From: UBA4416 sp040387475
GTDB taxonomy: Bacteria; Bacteroidota; Bacteroidia; B-17B0; Aurantibacillaceae
Direction: 5' to 3'
DNA: 64,000 nucleotides
Assembly (NCBI GenBank): GCA_040387475.1
Contig: JAZKDT010000055.1
Location: forward strand, 1 to 64,000
Each line of letters starts with the position of its first letter. Within the stretch, counting starts at the first letter, position 1. The translations under genes were made by a program, and so were the position numbers. The notes beneath the pieces were generated by a model. The model was not told where the DNA came from and did not search any database. It saw only the letters and a list, made by a program, of their open reading frames with translations. Positions 8,033-16,449 of the stretch are shown here, one piece after another.

Positions 8033-9511
8033 ATGATAAAAATCGGGAACGTCAAAATTAAGATCCTCCATTTAGAAGACCTTTCATCCGATGCAGAATT
8101 AGTAGAACGAGAGCTGAAAAAGGGTGGTATTTATTTTGAAAAAATAGTAGTTGATAATAAAAAAGATTTTGAGAACGCCCTCAATGTTTTTCCTCCTGAT
8201 ATCATTCTTTCTGATCATTCTCTTCCCTCCTTTGATTCAATTAGCGCGTTACAAATTGTAAAGGAAAAAGGCATGCAAATTCCCTTTATTCTTATCACAT
8301 CCACCATGACGGATGAATTTGCTGTTAAAATAATGTTGAATGGGGCCGATGATTATATTATCAAAGATCGTTTAACCCGTTTACCGAGCGCCATATTAAA
8401 TGCCATTGAAAAATTTCGATTGCAAAAGGAGAAAGAAAATTTTTCAAACCAAATAGCAGAAAACGAAAAAAGGTTTCGCGCACTCATTGAAAAAAGTTCA
8501 GACATGAAAATGCTGACAACGCTTGACGGCAAATTTTTGTATGGTAGTCCTTCAATAACCAAAGTATTAGGTTATGCGCTCCAGGATTTTCTATTTCACT
8601 CGTCTGCCGAATTTTTTCACCCCGACGACCTTCCAAATCTTAGAAAAAACAAAAAGACCTTACTTGCAAAACCAGGTGAATCGCTTCCATTTCAATATCG
8701 CATATTACATAAAAATAAAAACTGGATATGGTGTGAAGGAACCTTAACAAATTTACTTCACGAACCAAGCATCAACGCCTTCGTTTCAAACTTCAGGGAT
8801 ATTTCGGAGAGAAAAAAATCCGAAGAAGAGATTCTAGAAAAAAACAAACAACTCAAGTCGCTATCCAATCACCTACAAACTATCCGTGAAGAAGAACGCA
8901 AAAATGTGGCACGTGAAATTCACGATGAATTAGGACAGCATTTAACGGCTTTGAAATTGGACATCGACTGGATTCTTCATAAACAAACGAATCCGGATCC
9001 AAAAGTTATTATTAAACTACATGAGATGTTAGATATCAATGATGGCATTATAAACACCGTTAGGCGTATCTCTTCCGACCTACGGCCTGCTTTACTTGAT
9101 GATTTAGGACTTATAGCAACAATTGAATGGAAGTGCGCAGATTTTGAAGAACGATCAGGAGTTAAATGTCAGTTTATTTCAAAGATAAAAGAAAGAAAAT
9201 TTAGCAAAGATTTTAGCATCCATATGTATAGGATTTTACAGGAATCGCTCACCAATGTTAACCGGCATTCGGGAGCCAATAAAGTGGCTGTTATACTAGC
9301 CGAACTTGATAATAACCTGGTGTTGGAAATACAGGATAATGGTAAGGGGATTACGCCGGAACATGCAAACAATAGTAAAAGATTGGGAATTTTAGGCATG
9401 AAGGAAAGAGCCGGATTATTAAACGGAAAACTGGAGATCATTGGGAAGGAAAAAAAAGGAACATGCATTAAACTAATATTATCGCTCGAAAATGAATATA
9501 CTGATAGCTGA
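8033..9511 (+). CDS. Hybrid sensor histidine kinase (REC-PAS-HisKA_3-HATPase)
   Basis: Cytoplasmic 492-aa kinase with no membrane segment. Residues 8-125 are a receiver domain (E15/D16 acidic pair, phospho-acceptor D61 in ILSDHSLP, K111). A PAS domain spans about 145-265, and a short coiled coil leads to a NarX/DesK-type dimerisation helix with H297 in EIHDELGQHL. The HATPase end shows ESLTNVNRHSGA, the DNGKGI box and the LGILGMKERA box. The N-terminal receiver suggests it takes phosphoryl groups or signals from another kinase. It overlaps the following response regulator by 20 nt, so the two are an obvious pair. Confidence 0.92.
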   Translation: MIKIGNVKIKILHLEDLSSDAELVERELKKGGIYFEKIVVDNKKDFENALNVFPPDIILSDHSLPSFDSISALQIVKEKGMQIPFILITSTMTDEFAVKIMLNGADDYIIKDRLTRLPSAILNAIEKFRLQKEKENFSNQIAENEKRFRALIEKSSDMKMLTTLDGKFLYGSPSITKVLGYALQDFLFHSSAEFFHPDDLPNLRKNKKTLLAKPGESLPFQYRILHKNKNWIWCEGTLTNLLHEPSINAFVSNFRDISERKKSEEEILEKNKQLKSLSNHLQTIREEERKNVAREIHDELGQHLTALKLDIDWILHKQTNPDPKVIIKLHEMLDINDGIINTVRRISSDLRPALLDDLGLIATIEWKCADFEERSGVKCQFISKIKERKFSKDFSIHMYRILQESLTNVNRHSGANKVAVILAELDNNLVLEIQDNGKGITPEHANNSKRLGILGMKERAGLLNGKLEIIGKEKKGTCIKLILSLENEYTDS

Positions 9512-10118
9512 TGATCACGAATTAGTGAGAAGTGGCTTAGCAAGACTGGTAGCCGAAGAATATCCTTCTGCAACCATTCAGGAAGTTCCGAATGGAACCC
9601 AGGCCGAAAAAATGGGAAGAACTCAGAAATGGGATCTTATTATTATGGATATGTCTATGCCCGACAAAACCGGATTAGATGTATTAAAACAGCTGAGATC
9701 AGAATCCATAAAAACGCCGATTCTTATTTTAAGTATGCACCCCGAAAATCAATACGCCTTACGCGTATTAAAGGTTGGAGGGAGCGGCTACATTACCAAG
9801 GATTGTCCACGTGCCGAATTTTTAAACGCCCTGAAGATAATATTGAGCGGAAAAAAATATATTTCCCAAAACATAGCTGAAAAACTGGCTTCAAGATTTG
9901 ACGAAGATCTTAATAAAGAACAACATGAACTTATTTCAGACCGCGAATTGCAGGTATTGAAACTTATAGCCTCTGGAAAAACTGTTTCTGAAATTGCACA
10001 GGCTCTATCTCTCAGTGTGGCAACCATAAGCACTTACAGAAGCAGGTTACTTGAAAAAATGAATATGAAAAATAATGCTGAGTTAACGTTGTATGCTATT
10101 AATAACGCCATTGTTTAG
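9492..10118 (+). CDS. NarL/FixJ-family response regulator
   Basis: A 208-aa regulator and partner of the upstream kinase. The receiver domain has D8/D9, acceptor D53 (LIIMDMSMP) and a KDCPRAEF switch region. A LuxR-type helix-turn-helix occupies about 143-205 (SDRELQVLKLIASGKTVSEI, then LSLSVATISTYRSRLLEK). The gene starts inside the last 20 bases of the kinase gene in another frame. Likely targets are its own cluster, where several inverted repeats are present; this is inference. Confidence 0.93.
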   Translation: MNILIADDHELVRSGLARLVAEEYPSATIQEVPNGTQAEKMGRTQKWDLIIMDMSMPDKTGLDVLKQLRSESIKTPILILSMHPENQYALRVLKVGGSGYITKDCPRAEFLNALKIILSGKKYISQNIAEKLASRFDEDLNKEQHELISDRELQVLKLIASGKTVSEIAQALSLSVATISTYRSRLLEKMNMKNNAELTLYAINNAIV

Positions 10119-10144
10119 CCAACTTTAGTTTTCCAATTACCAGC

Positions 10145-10226
10145 ACTAATACTATCATTAGTCTTTTCTACACCCCGCTGTAGAAATGCACATTTATAAC
10201 CCTTCTTTGTCATAGTTTCTATGACA
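10145..10226. promoter_or_regulatory. Array of three inverted repeats between regulator and lone receiver genes
   Basis: Three consecutive dyads: ACTAAT-N6-ATTAGT (10145-10162), TTTCTACA-CCCCGC-TGTAGAAA (10165-10186) and TGTCATAG-TTT-CTATGACA (10208-10226). Each arm is perfect. None is followed by a T tract, so they look more like protein sites or RNA structure than terminators. Confidence 0.5.
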
Positions 10227-10255
10227 TCACAATCATTTATGTAACTATTTCGGTT

Positions 10256-10284
10256 CCGTTAGTCTCTCACTAATTTTGTAACGG
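10256..10284 (+). promoter_or_regulatory. Probable promoter of lone receiver gene
   Basis: TAATTTTG at 10271-10278 matches the Bacteroidota -7 consensus TAnnTTTG. It is embedded in a CCGTTA (10256-10261) / TAACGG (10279-10284) inverted repeat, 48 bp before the ATG at 10327. Confidence 0.45.
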
Positions 10285-10326
10285 GAGAAACACTAAAAAT
10301 TGATTTAACACATAATTTACCATCAT

Positions 10327-10773
10327 ATGTTCAAAGCAAAACCTACAAAAAAGGCTAAAATGGAAATCCAATACATCCTTGTCATTGAAAATAATTTATT
10401 AAACCGATCCATGTTATCAAAAAGTTTAGAACAAGACGGCTTTATTGTTCAATATGCAGATAGTACCGAATCAGGTTTAGCAATGCTAACGACCGCACGT
10501 CCATTTTTAATTATACTTGACATAAATTCACCTAAGCTGGATGCCAGGACATTTACGAGAATACTAAAAAATGACGAAGACACAAAAGACATCAAAATTC
10601 TCGCGTTTTCAGATAGTTCACTTTACAAATCTTTAGCGCCTTTTGACAGGTTAATATACACAAATGGACAAGAGCAACTACTTTTAAAAGGAATACGCCT
10701 TTATCTAGTAACTATGAAAACAGTAATATCAACTATCGTTTTCAAAAATACAGCCTATGAAAACAATTACTAA
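10327..10773 (+). CDS. Stand-alone, degenerate receiver domain protein
   Basis: A 148-aa CheY-like fold without an output domain. The strand-helix pattern of a receiver is clear (IQYILVIENNLLNRSMLSK, LIILDINSPKLDARTFTRI). D65 is at the phospho-acceptor position. The acidic pocket reads E21-N22, and the conserved switch Lys is not obvious (YTNGQEQ). It may therefore be a pseudo-receiver or a poor phosphoryl sink. An alternative start is ATG 10360 (MEIQYIL). It sits between a two-component pair and a PP2C phosphatase gene, suggesting a connector role. Confidence 0.72.
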   Translation: MFKAKPTKKAKMEIQYILVIENNLLNRSMLSKSLEQDGFIVQYADSTESGLAMLTTARPFLIILDINSPKLDARTFTRILKNDEDTKDIKILAFSDSSLYKSLAPFDRLIYTNGQEQLLLKGIRLYLVTMKTVISTIVFKNTAYENNY

Positions 10774-10859
10774 GCGTGAGAAGCATATAAGACATTTAAT
10801 ATTTTCATCCACTATTTTTAAAAAATCTGAAAATTGAGGAAAATAAACAAACACAAATT

Positions 10860-12122
10860 ATGACCGCATTAAACGCATACATCGCCACTAAAAAAAAATC
10901 GCTATACGATTTTGCCGATCAAAATATCCCAACTCAATTGGGCCATGAAGTAAATCCGTCGTCATCCATAGTTGTATTAAACCAACTGGCTTCACATATG
11001 GAAATCTTAAATCAATCAGCCTTATTAACTATTACAGACATAAAAGGAAATCTGGTTCACGCTAATGAACTGTTTTGCAGTGTTTCAAAATATTCGCTCA
11101 ATGAAATATTGAATAATTCCCATCACATCATTCGGCATCCCGACACGGATCCTTCGGTATTTATAGAAATAGAAACTACGCTTGCCAAAGGAGACATATG
11201 GAAAGGAGAATTAAAAAATAAAGCCAAAGACGGAACAGATTACTGGGTCATTGCAACAATCGCACCTATTTCGGGACTGGATGGGAAAGCAGCAAAACAC
11301 CTTAGTATTGAATATGATATTACCAAACAAAAACGCGCCGAGGAAGAACTTATACAAGCTAAAAAGAAAATAGACACCGAATTATTAGAAAATCTTGCGT
11401 ATGCTAAACACATACACGGTTCCCTCTTGGGTAAAAACGAAAGTTTGAGCGAGGGCGACGACTCATTTCTTATTTATAAAGCGCAAAAAATTATCAGTGG
11501 TGATTTTTATAAAATTGAACAAAAAGACCACAAGTTAATGGTGGTAATTGGCGATAGCACAGGTCATGGAATTGCAGCATCCTATATTTCTATTTTAACG
11601 CTACATATTTTATCAAGAATTACCCGTTTTTGTTATGAGAATCCGGGTAAAATATTAAAAATGATCAACAACGAACTTAATAGAATTACACAGCAAAACA
11701 AAGAAAAAAAGCTGGTAGAATCCGCAGATATGATGATCTGCAATATCGATAAAGAATTAATGACCTTGACATATGCATCAGCCAGGATGAGGGCTTTCAT
11801 TTTAAGAGATAAAAAATTGATACTACTTGAAAAAGACAGATGTTCGGTGGGTTCAATTCATACAGACGATTTTAGCATTACCACCAGAACGATAGACCTT
11901 AAAAAAGGCGACTGCATTTATATAGCTTCCGATGGATTATCAGATCAGATTGGTGGCGTGCGCGACCGTTGCATTGGTTTTAAATTTATTCGAGCTACCA
12001 TACAAAAAATGAACGGGCTACCGATGTCGGAACAAAAAAGAATCATAGAAAACACTTTAGCAGAATGGCAAGGTACAAATGAACAAACAGACGATATAAC
12101 CGTTTTTGGGATCAGAATCTAA
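10860..12122 (+). CDS. PAS-PP2C (SpoIIE/RsbU-type) serine phosphatase
   Basis: Soluble 420-aa phosphatase. Residues about 55-160 form an Aer-like PAS domain (NELFCSVSKYSLNEIL, IIRHPDTDPSVF, KDGTDYWVIATIAPI), which in relatives binds flavin or haem. A helical linker with YAKHIHGSLL leads to the SpoIIE-type PP2C domain. Metal ligands are visible in ISGDFYKIE, VIGDSTGHGIAAS, ASDGLSDQIGG and QTDDITVFGIRI. Such enzymes usually dephosphorylate anti-sigma antagonists, but no STAS or anti-sigma gene is nearby. A related catalytic domain occurs in the protein at 35141-37150. Confidence 0.88.
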   Translation: MTALNAYIATKKKSLYDFADQNIPTQLGHEVNPSSSIVVLNQLASHMEILNQSALLTITDIKGNLVHANELFCSVSKYSLNEILNNSHHIIRHPDTDPSVFIEIETTLAKGDIWKGELKNKAKDGTDYWVIATIAPISGLDGKAAKHLSIEYDITKQKRAEEELIQAKKKIDTELLENLAYAKHIHGSLLGKNESLSEGDDSFLIYKAQKIISGDFYKIEQKDHKLMVVIGDSTGHGIAASYISILTLHILSRITRFCYENPGKILKMINNELNRITQQNKEKKLVESADMMICNIDKELMTLTYASARMRAFILRDKKLILLEKDRCSVGSIHTDDFSITTRTIDLKKGDCIYIASDGLSDQIGGVRDRCIGFKFIRATIQKMNGLPMSEQKRIIENTLAEWQGTNEQTDDITVFGIRI

Positions 12123-12270
12123 ACGCATACCGAAAGCCTTTTTGTAAATTCGTGTATCTTTTACCGAAAAACATGATTATACTAACACAAATCTGTTTAA
12201 AACATCGCTTATGGCTTAATTTACTCGTCCCTTTCTAAAGTAACTTCGTGTAATTAAAATTTAAGCTCCT

Positions 12271-13002
12271 ATGATGTCATTTATTCTTCAAATAACAAAT
12301 ACAGTTGCTGCCGCTGTTGTTGATAGCGCTATAGCTCAACCGGCAGTAACGGGCATACAAACAGCTACGGAGTTACCTCCCAACGAAATTCATGTATTTG
12401 ATATTATAGCCCAGGCATGGGTTATTATGATCCCATTAACATTATTGCTATTAATGTCCATTTACGTAATGGTGGAAAGACTGTTGGTGATTTCAAAGGC
12501 ATCAAAAAAGAATGCAACGCTATTAGCAAGTATCAAAGACATGATCAACAGCGGTAATTTGGCTAATGCACGCAACATGTGCAAAAGCGTAAATACGCCT
12601 GAAGCGATCATGTTAGAACAAGGAATTTCCCGTATTGGACAAAGCATGACTGAAATTCGTGAGGCCATGGATAAAGCGGCATCCGTTGAATTATCAAGTT
12701 TAGAAAAAAACATGAGCGTTTTAAATATTACCGGTCGCATTGCTCCCATGTTTGGTTTTATCGGAACAATTATCGGAGTTATTGAAATCTTCTACAAAAT
12801 CTCTGTTGCCAAAACAGTAGAAATTGAAGTTATTTCATCTGGTTTATATGTAAAAATGGTTTCTTCTTGTGGCGGTTTAATTGTGGGTGTTATTGCTTTT
12901 GTTGGCTATCACTGGTTAAATGCACGTATTGATAGATTAGCCCATCGCATGGAGGAAACACAAATGGCATTTTTAGATATACTAAACGAGCCATCGAAAT
13001 AA
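12271..13002 (+). CDS. exbB: ExbB/TolQ/MotA-family proton channel
   Basis: Inner-membrane proton channel subunit that powers TonB- or Tol-type envelope machines, 243 aa. It has an N-terminal membrane segment (about 52-72: IMIPLTLLLLMSIYVMVERL) and a cytoplasmic loop with the usual amphipathic helices. Two further helices follow with the family motif GFIGTIIGVIEIFY and SCGGLIVGVIAFVGYHWL. It leads an operon with exbD and two TonB-like genes, favouring ExbB over TolQ. Confidence 0.88.
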   Translation: MMSFILQITNTVAAAVVDSAIAQPAVTGIQTATELPPNEIHVFDIIAQAWVIMIPLTLLLLMSIYVMVERLLVISKASKKNATLLASIKDMINSGNLANARNMCKSVNTPEAIMLEQGISRIGQSMTEIREAMDKAASVELSSLEKNMSVLNITGRIAPMFGFIGTIIGVIEIFYKISVAKTVEIEVISSGLYVKMVSSCGGLIVGVIAFVGYHWLNARIDRLAHRMEETQMAFLDILNEPSK

Positions 13003-13058
13003 ATTAAAAGTCAGGTTTTAGAAGTCAGAGTTCTTAAATCACTAAATCTTAAATAATC

Positions 13059-13469
13059 ATGGGATTACGAAAAAAAGCACATAAAGAGGCGGAGGTAAGT
13101 ACAGAGGCGTTAAACGATATCATGTTCTTCCTGCTTCTATTCTTCCTGATCTTATCCACGATGGTAAGTCCTAATGCCATTAAAGTAAATTTACCTAGTG
13201 CTAAATCAAACACTCCTGTAGAAAATAAAATTAAACCTATTCATCTTAATGTATCTAGCGACAGGCATTATTTTGTAGAAAATGAACCCGTAGATTTTTC
13301 GGTTTTAGAATCCTACCTGATATCTAAAATTGGTGATAATCCTGAACCTACTGTTGTACTGCAGATGGATAAAGATTTAAGTATTCAGGATGCAGTGGAT
13401 GTAATGATTATTGTAGATAAGTTAAAATGCAAAATGGTTTGGGCTACCAAACCATCCAATGGGAAATAG
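13059..13469 (+). CDS. exbD: ExbD/TolR-family biopolymer transport protein
   Basis: Partner of the proton channel, 136 aa. A single membrane helix (about 23-42) follows a short cytoplasmic N-terminus and contains the protonatable Asp (LNDIMFFLLLFFLIL). The periplasmic domain ends with the typical DAVDVMIIVDKLKCKMVWATK. It starts 56 bp after exbB and ends 3 bp before the first TonB-like gene. Confidence 0.88.
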   Translation: MGLRKKAHKEAEVSTEALNDIMFFLLLFFLILSTMVSPNAIKVNLPSAKSNTPVENKIKPIHLNVSSDRHYFVENEPVDFSVLESYLISKIGDNPEPTVVLQMDKDLSIQDAVDVMIIVDKLKCKMVWATKPSNGK

Positions 13470-13472
13470 AAC

Positions 13473-14330
13473 ATGATTTTATCTCAATCCGAAGAAAATA
13501 AGAACAGGTTGATATCTATGGGAATATCCCTGTCGATACTAACGCTGTTATTATTGTTTCTCATTTTTTATACCATTATTACACCTAACCCACCTTTTCC
13601 GGAGGCTCCTCCCGGTGGTGGTGGCGGCATTGAATTTAATATCGGAAATTTAATTGAAGGTACAGGTAATGTAGAAAACAACGGAGTTGGTGACGCAGTT
13701 AAAGTTGTAGAAAGTACGGAAGTAGTACCTACGCCACAAACTAATAGCGCCGATGATATTGTTACTTCAGAAAATGGGGAGGATATAAATATCACCAAAT
13801 CTGAAACTAAAAATAATACTACTACTCAAACAGTTGTTATACCCGTTCAACCAAAAGTGAAAACAGCGGCTGAATTACTCAAAGAAAAATTTGAAAGAAA
13901 TAAAGGCAACAATGGCGGTGGCGGAGACGGAAACAGCGGGCATGCAGGGAATGACGGAAGGCCGGATGGCAACCCAAATACGCACGGTAGCGGCGGAACA
14001 GGTGGCGGCGATGGCGGTGGAGACGGACCTGGAAAAGGGCCAGGAAAAGGACCGGGTAATGGTGGCTTTGGATTTAGTTTATCTGGCAGAAGCATCATGA
14101 CACCTCCTGTTTTATCTAAGGACACGAAAGAAGAAGGAAAAGTAGTAGTGGAGATAACAGTGGACAAAACAGGTAAAGTAATTAAAGCTGATCCAAATGG
14201 CCGTGGAACTACAACCAGCAGCCCAATGCTAAAGGCTAAAGCGCGCCAGGCTGCCCTTGCTACCACCTTTAATGTGAGCGGCGAATTTGAAGAACAGAAA
14301 GGAACAATAACTATTATCTTTAGTTTCTAG
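13473..14330 (+). CDS. TonB-like energy transducer with glycine-rich linker
   Basis: A 285-aa protein: a cytoplasmic tip, one membrane helix (about 16-36), a long periplasmic linker and a TonB-type C-terminal domain (about 205-285: KEEGKVVVEITVDKTGKVI and the ending KGTITIIFSF). Proline-rich spacers are usual in TonB. Here the stretch from about residue 146 to 200 is dominated by Gly with Asn, Asp, Pro and Lys. The protein would span the periplasm and couple ExbBD to an outer-membrane partner. It shares its membrane start and C-terminal domain with the next gene. Confidence 0.8.
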   Translation: MILSQSEENKNRLISMGISLSILTLLLLFLIFYTIITPNPPFPEAPPGGGGGIEFNIGNLIEGTGNVENNGVGDAVKVVESTEVVPTPQTNSADDIVTSENGEDINITKSETKNNTTTQTVVIPVQPKVKTAAELLKEKFERNKGNNGGGGDGNSGHAGNDGRPDGNPNTHGSGGTGGGDGGGDGPGKGPGKGPGNGGFGFSLSGRSIMTPPVLSKDTKEEGKVVVEITVDKTGKVIKADPNGRGTTTSSPMLKAKARQAALATTFNVSGEFEEQKGTITIIFSF

Positions 14331-14361
14331 ATGATACGTTTAACTATCTTAATGTATAATT

Positions 14362-15051
14362 ATGAATATCAATTCCGCTGAAGAAAATAAAAATAGAGTT
14401 ATAGCTACTACCATTAGCATTTCTTCAATTTGTATCCTGCTTTTTACCTTTATTTTATATTCCATAAAAACACCCTCTAAACCTTTAGATACTGGTAGCA
14501 TAGAGGTATCTGGATTTGATCTTTCTCAAGCATTAACCAGTATGGCTCAGGAAAAATCAGGAAATGAAGCTTTGCAAATTCAAAATGCTTCAAGCAAATT
14601 AACTTCGGCTAAAAATACAGAAGCTGCAATTCAAAAAACAGAAGCCCAACTCTTAACTGAAAAATTTATTGCAGGGAATGGGAAATTTGTTGGCTCTAAT
14701 GAAACTCAGCAAGGTGGTACAGATGGATTATCAAAAGAACCAACAGGATATAAAGGAACAGGCGACGAAACGACTGGTTCAATTCCAGGAGTTGGGATAG
14801 ATTTATCCGGAAGAAGAGTCATTAGCAATCCTGAAATTTCAAAAGATACTAAAGAACAGGGAAAGGTAGTAGTAGAAATTACAGTAGATCATAACGGCAC
14901 AGTAATTAATGCTGAACCAAATGGTAGAGGAACAACGACGAGCAGTGCAACGTTAAAAGAAAAAGCAAAATGGGCGGCATTGAATACTCATTTTAACTCT
15001 AGCGTTATGCAAGAACAAAAAGGAACCATCACTATTATTTTTAGTTTCTAA
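14362..15051 (+). CDS. TonB-like energy transducer, second paralogue
   Basis: A 229-aa paralogue of the preceding protein: similar N-terminus (AEENKNRVIATTISISS), one membrane helix and an almost superimposable C-terminus (SKDTKEQGKVVVEITVDHNG, PNGRGTTTSS, KGTITIIFSF). The linker is shorter and lacks the poly-glycine region. The pair could give transducers of different reach. It is 31 bp after the first copy, in the same operon. Confidence 0.8.
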   Translation: MNINSAEENKNRVIATTISISSICILLFTFILYSIKTPSKPLDTGSIEVSGFDLSQALTSMAQEKSGNEALQIQNASSKLTSAKNTEAAIQKTEAQLLTEKFIAGNGKFVGSNETQQGGTDGLSKEPTGYKGTGDETTGSIPGVGIDLSGRRVISNPEISKDTKEQGKVVVEITVDHNGTVINAEPNGRGTTTSSATLKEKAKWAALNTHFNSSVMQEQKGTITIIFSF

Positions 15052-15096
15052 TATGCCATTTTACTTAAGTCATAAAGCCTTAACCCACAAGAAATT

Positions 15097-16383
15097 ATGA
15101 CCTACCAACAAACTCTTGATTATTTGTTTGCTAAGCTGCCCATGTACCAACGCGTTGGCGCTGCTGCTTACAAAGCTGATCTCAATAATACTCTGGCCAT
15201 TTGCAAGGTATTGGGTAATCCAGAAAAAAAATTAAAATGCGTTCACGTAGCGGGCACCAATGGTAAAGGTTCCTCATCCCATATGTTGGCAGCCATTTTA
15301 CAAAAGGCAGGATACAAAACAGGTTTATATACTTCTCCACATTTAGTTGATTTCAGAGAACGTATTAAAGTCAACGGCAAAATGATTCCTAAAGCAGAAG
15401 TTGTTAAATTTGTTGAAGACTATAAAGCTGATTTCGAGAGCATTGAGCCATCCTTTTTTGAGTGGACCGTGGGTTTGGCTTTTGACTACTTTGCTAAACA
15501 GGAAGTAGATGTAGCCATTATAGAGGTAGGCCTTGGCGGCAGATTAGATTCAACTAATGTGATCAATCCTGTTGCCTGTTTAATTACGAATATTAGTTTT
15601 GACCATGTTAATTTACTAGGGAATACGCTTCCTTTAATTGCGGAGGAAAAAGCCGGCATTATAAAGCACAAAATTCCGGTAACAATAAGTCAAACACAAT
15701 TGGAAGTTATTTCTGTATTTAATACTAAAGCTAAAGATCAAAAAGCGCCCATTGAATTTGCCGACAAAAATTACAAAGCAGTTTCCACTTCTTATAACGA
15801 CCAATCATTATCTATCGAATTACTTCACAAAAAAACAAATACAATCCATACTTACACGCTTGATCTTCAAGGAACTTACCAGGTAAAAAATTTGATGGGC
15901 GTTTTAAATACCATTGAGATTTTAAAACAAAAAGGATTTTTAATTGAAGACGAAGTTATTCATGCAGCTCTCAAACAAGTGCAAAAAATAACCGGGCTAC
16001 AGGGTAGATGGCAAATCATACAAAACAAACCCTTGATCATTGCTGATACCGGGCATAATGAAGATGGAATGAAAGAGGTATTAGAAAATTTAAAACGATA
16101 TGACTATAAAAAACTACATGTCGTATTAGGCGTGGTAAATGACAAAGACATTTCAAAGATTCTAAAACTTCTCCCCAAAGAAGCCATCTATTATTTTTGT
16201 AAAGCTTCCATCCCCAGAGCGCTCGATGAAAAAGAGCTGACGATACAGGCAAAAAAAGAGGGCTTGTCTGGTAAAACATTTAAAACGGTAACTGAAGCGT
16301 TATCTTCGGCAAAAAAACAGGCAAAAACAACTGACCTTATATTTGTTGGCGGCAGTACTTTTACAGTAGCCGACATTCTTTAA
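15097..16383 (+). CDS. folC: Folylpolyglutamate/dihydrofolate synthase
   Basis: Mur-ligase family enzyme of 428 aa that adds glutamate to (dihydro)folates with ATP. The P-loop HVAGTNGKGSSSHM is at about 50-63. The folate-binding TSPHLVDFRERIKVNG and the metal/ATP site EVGLGGRLDSTNVINP follow. The C-terminal Mur ligase domain has ADTGHNEDGM. It is 45 bp after the second TonB-like gene with no terminator between, so probably co-transcribed. The connection looks positional only. Confidence 0.93.
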   Translation: MTYQQTLDYLFAKLPMYQRVGAAAYKADLNNTLAICKVLGNPEKKLKCVHVAGTNGKGSSSHMLAAILQKAGYKTGLYTSPHLVDFRERIKVNGKMIPKAEVVKFVEDYKADFESIEPSFFEWTVGLAFDYFAKQEVDVAIIEVGLGGRLDSTNVINPVACLITNISFDHVNLLGNTLPLIAEEKAGIIKHKIPVTISQTQLEVISVFNTKAKDQKAPIEFADKNYKAVSTSYNDQSLSIELLHKKTNTIHTYTLDLQGTYQVKNLMGVLNTIEILKQKGFLIEDEVIHAALKQVQKITGLQGRWQIIQNKPLIIADTGHNEDGMKEVLENLKRYDYKKLHVVLGVVNDKDISKILKLLPKEAIYYFCKASIPRALDEKELTIQAKKEGLSGKTFKTVTEALSSAKKQAKTTDLIFVGGSTFTVADIL

Positions 16384-16400
16384 AAAAATACGGATCATAA

Positions 16401-16434
16401 AAAAGCCATCCGGTAGTTACCGGATGGCTTTTTA
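16401..16434. terminator. Bidirectional terminator between folC and the surface protein gene
   Basis: AAAAGCCATCCGGTA (16401-16415) pairs perfectly with its complement at 16418-16432. T runs on both strands flank the stem. It lies between convergent genes and would serve both. Confidence 0.9.
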
Positions 16435-16449
16435 GTTTATGTTTTCTCC

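Noticed and set aside
13847..14266. Pro/Leu-rich antisense frame over the first TonB-like gene
   Set aside because: Mirror of the glycine-rich linker; no independent signals.
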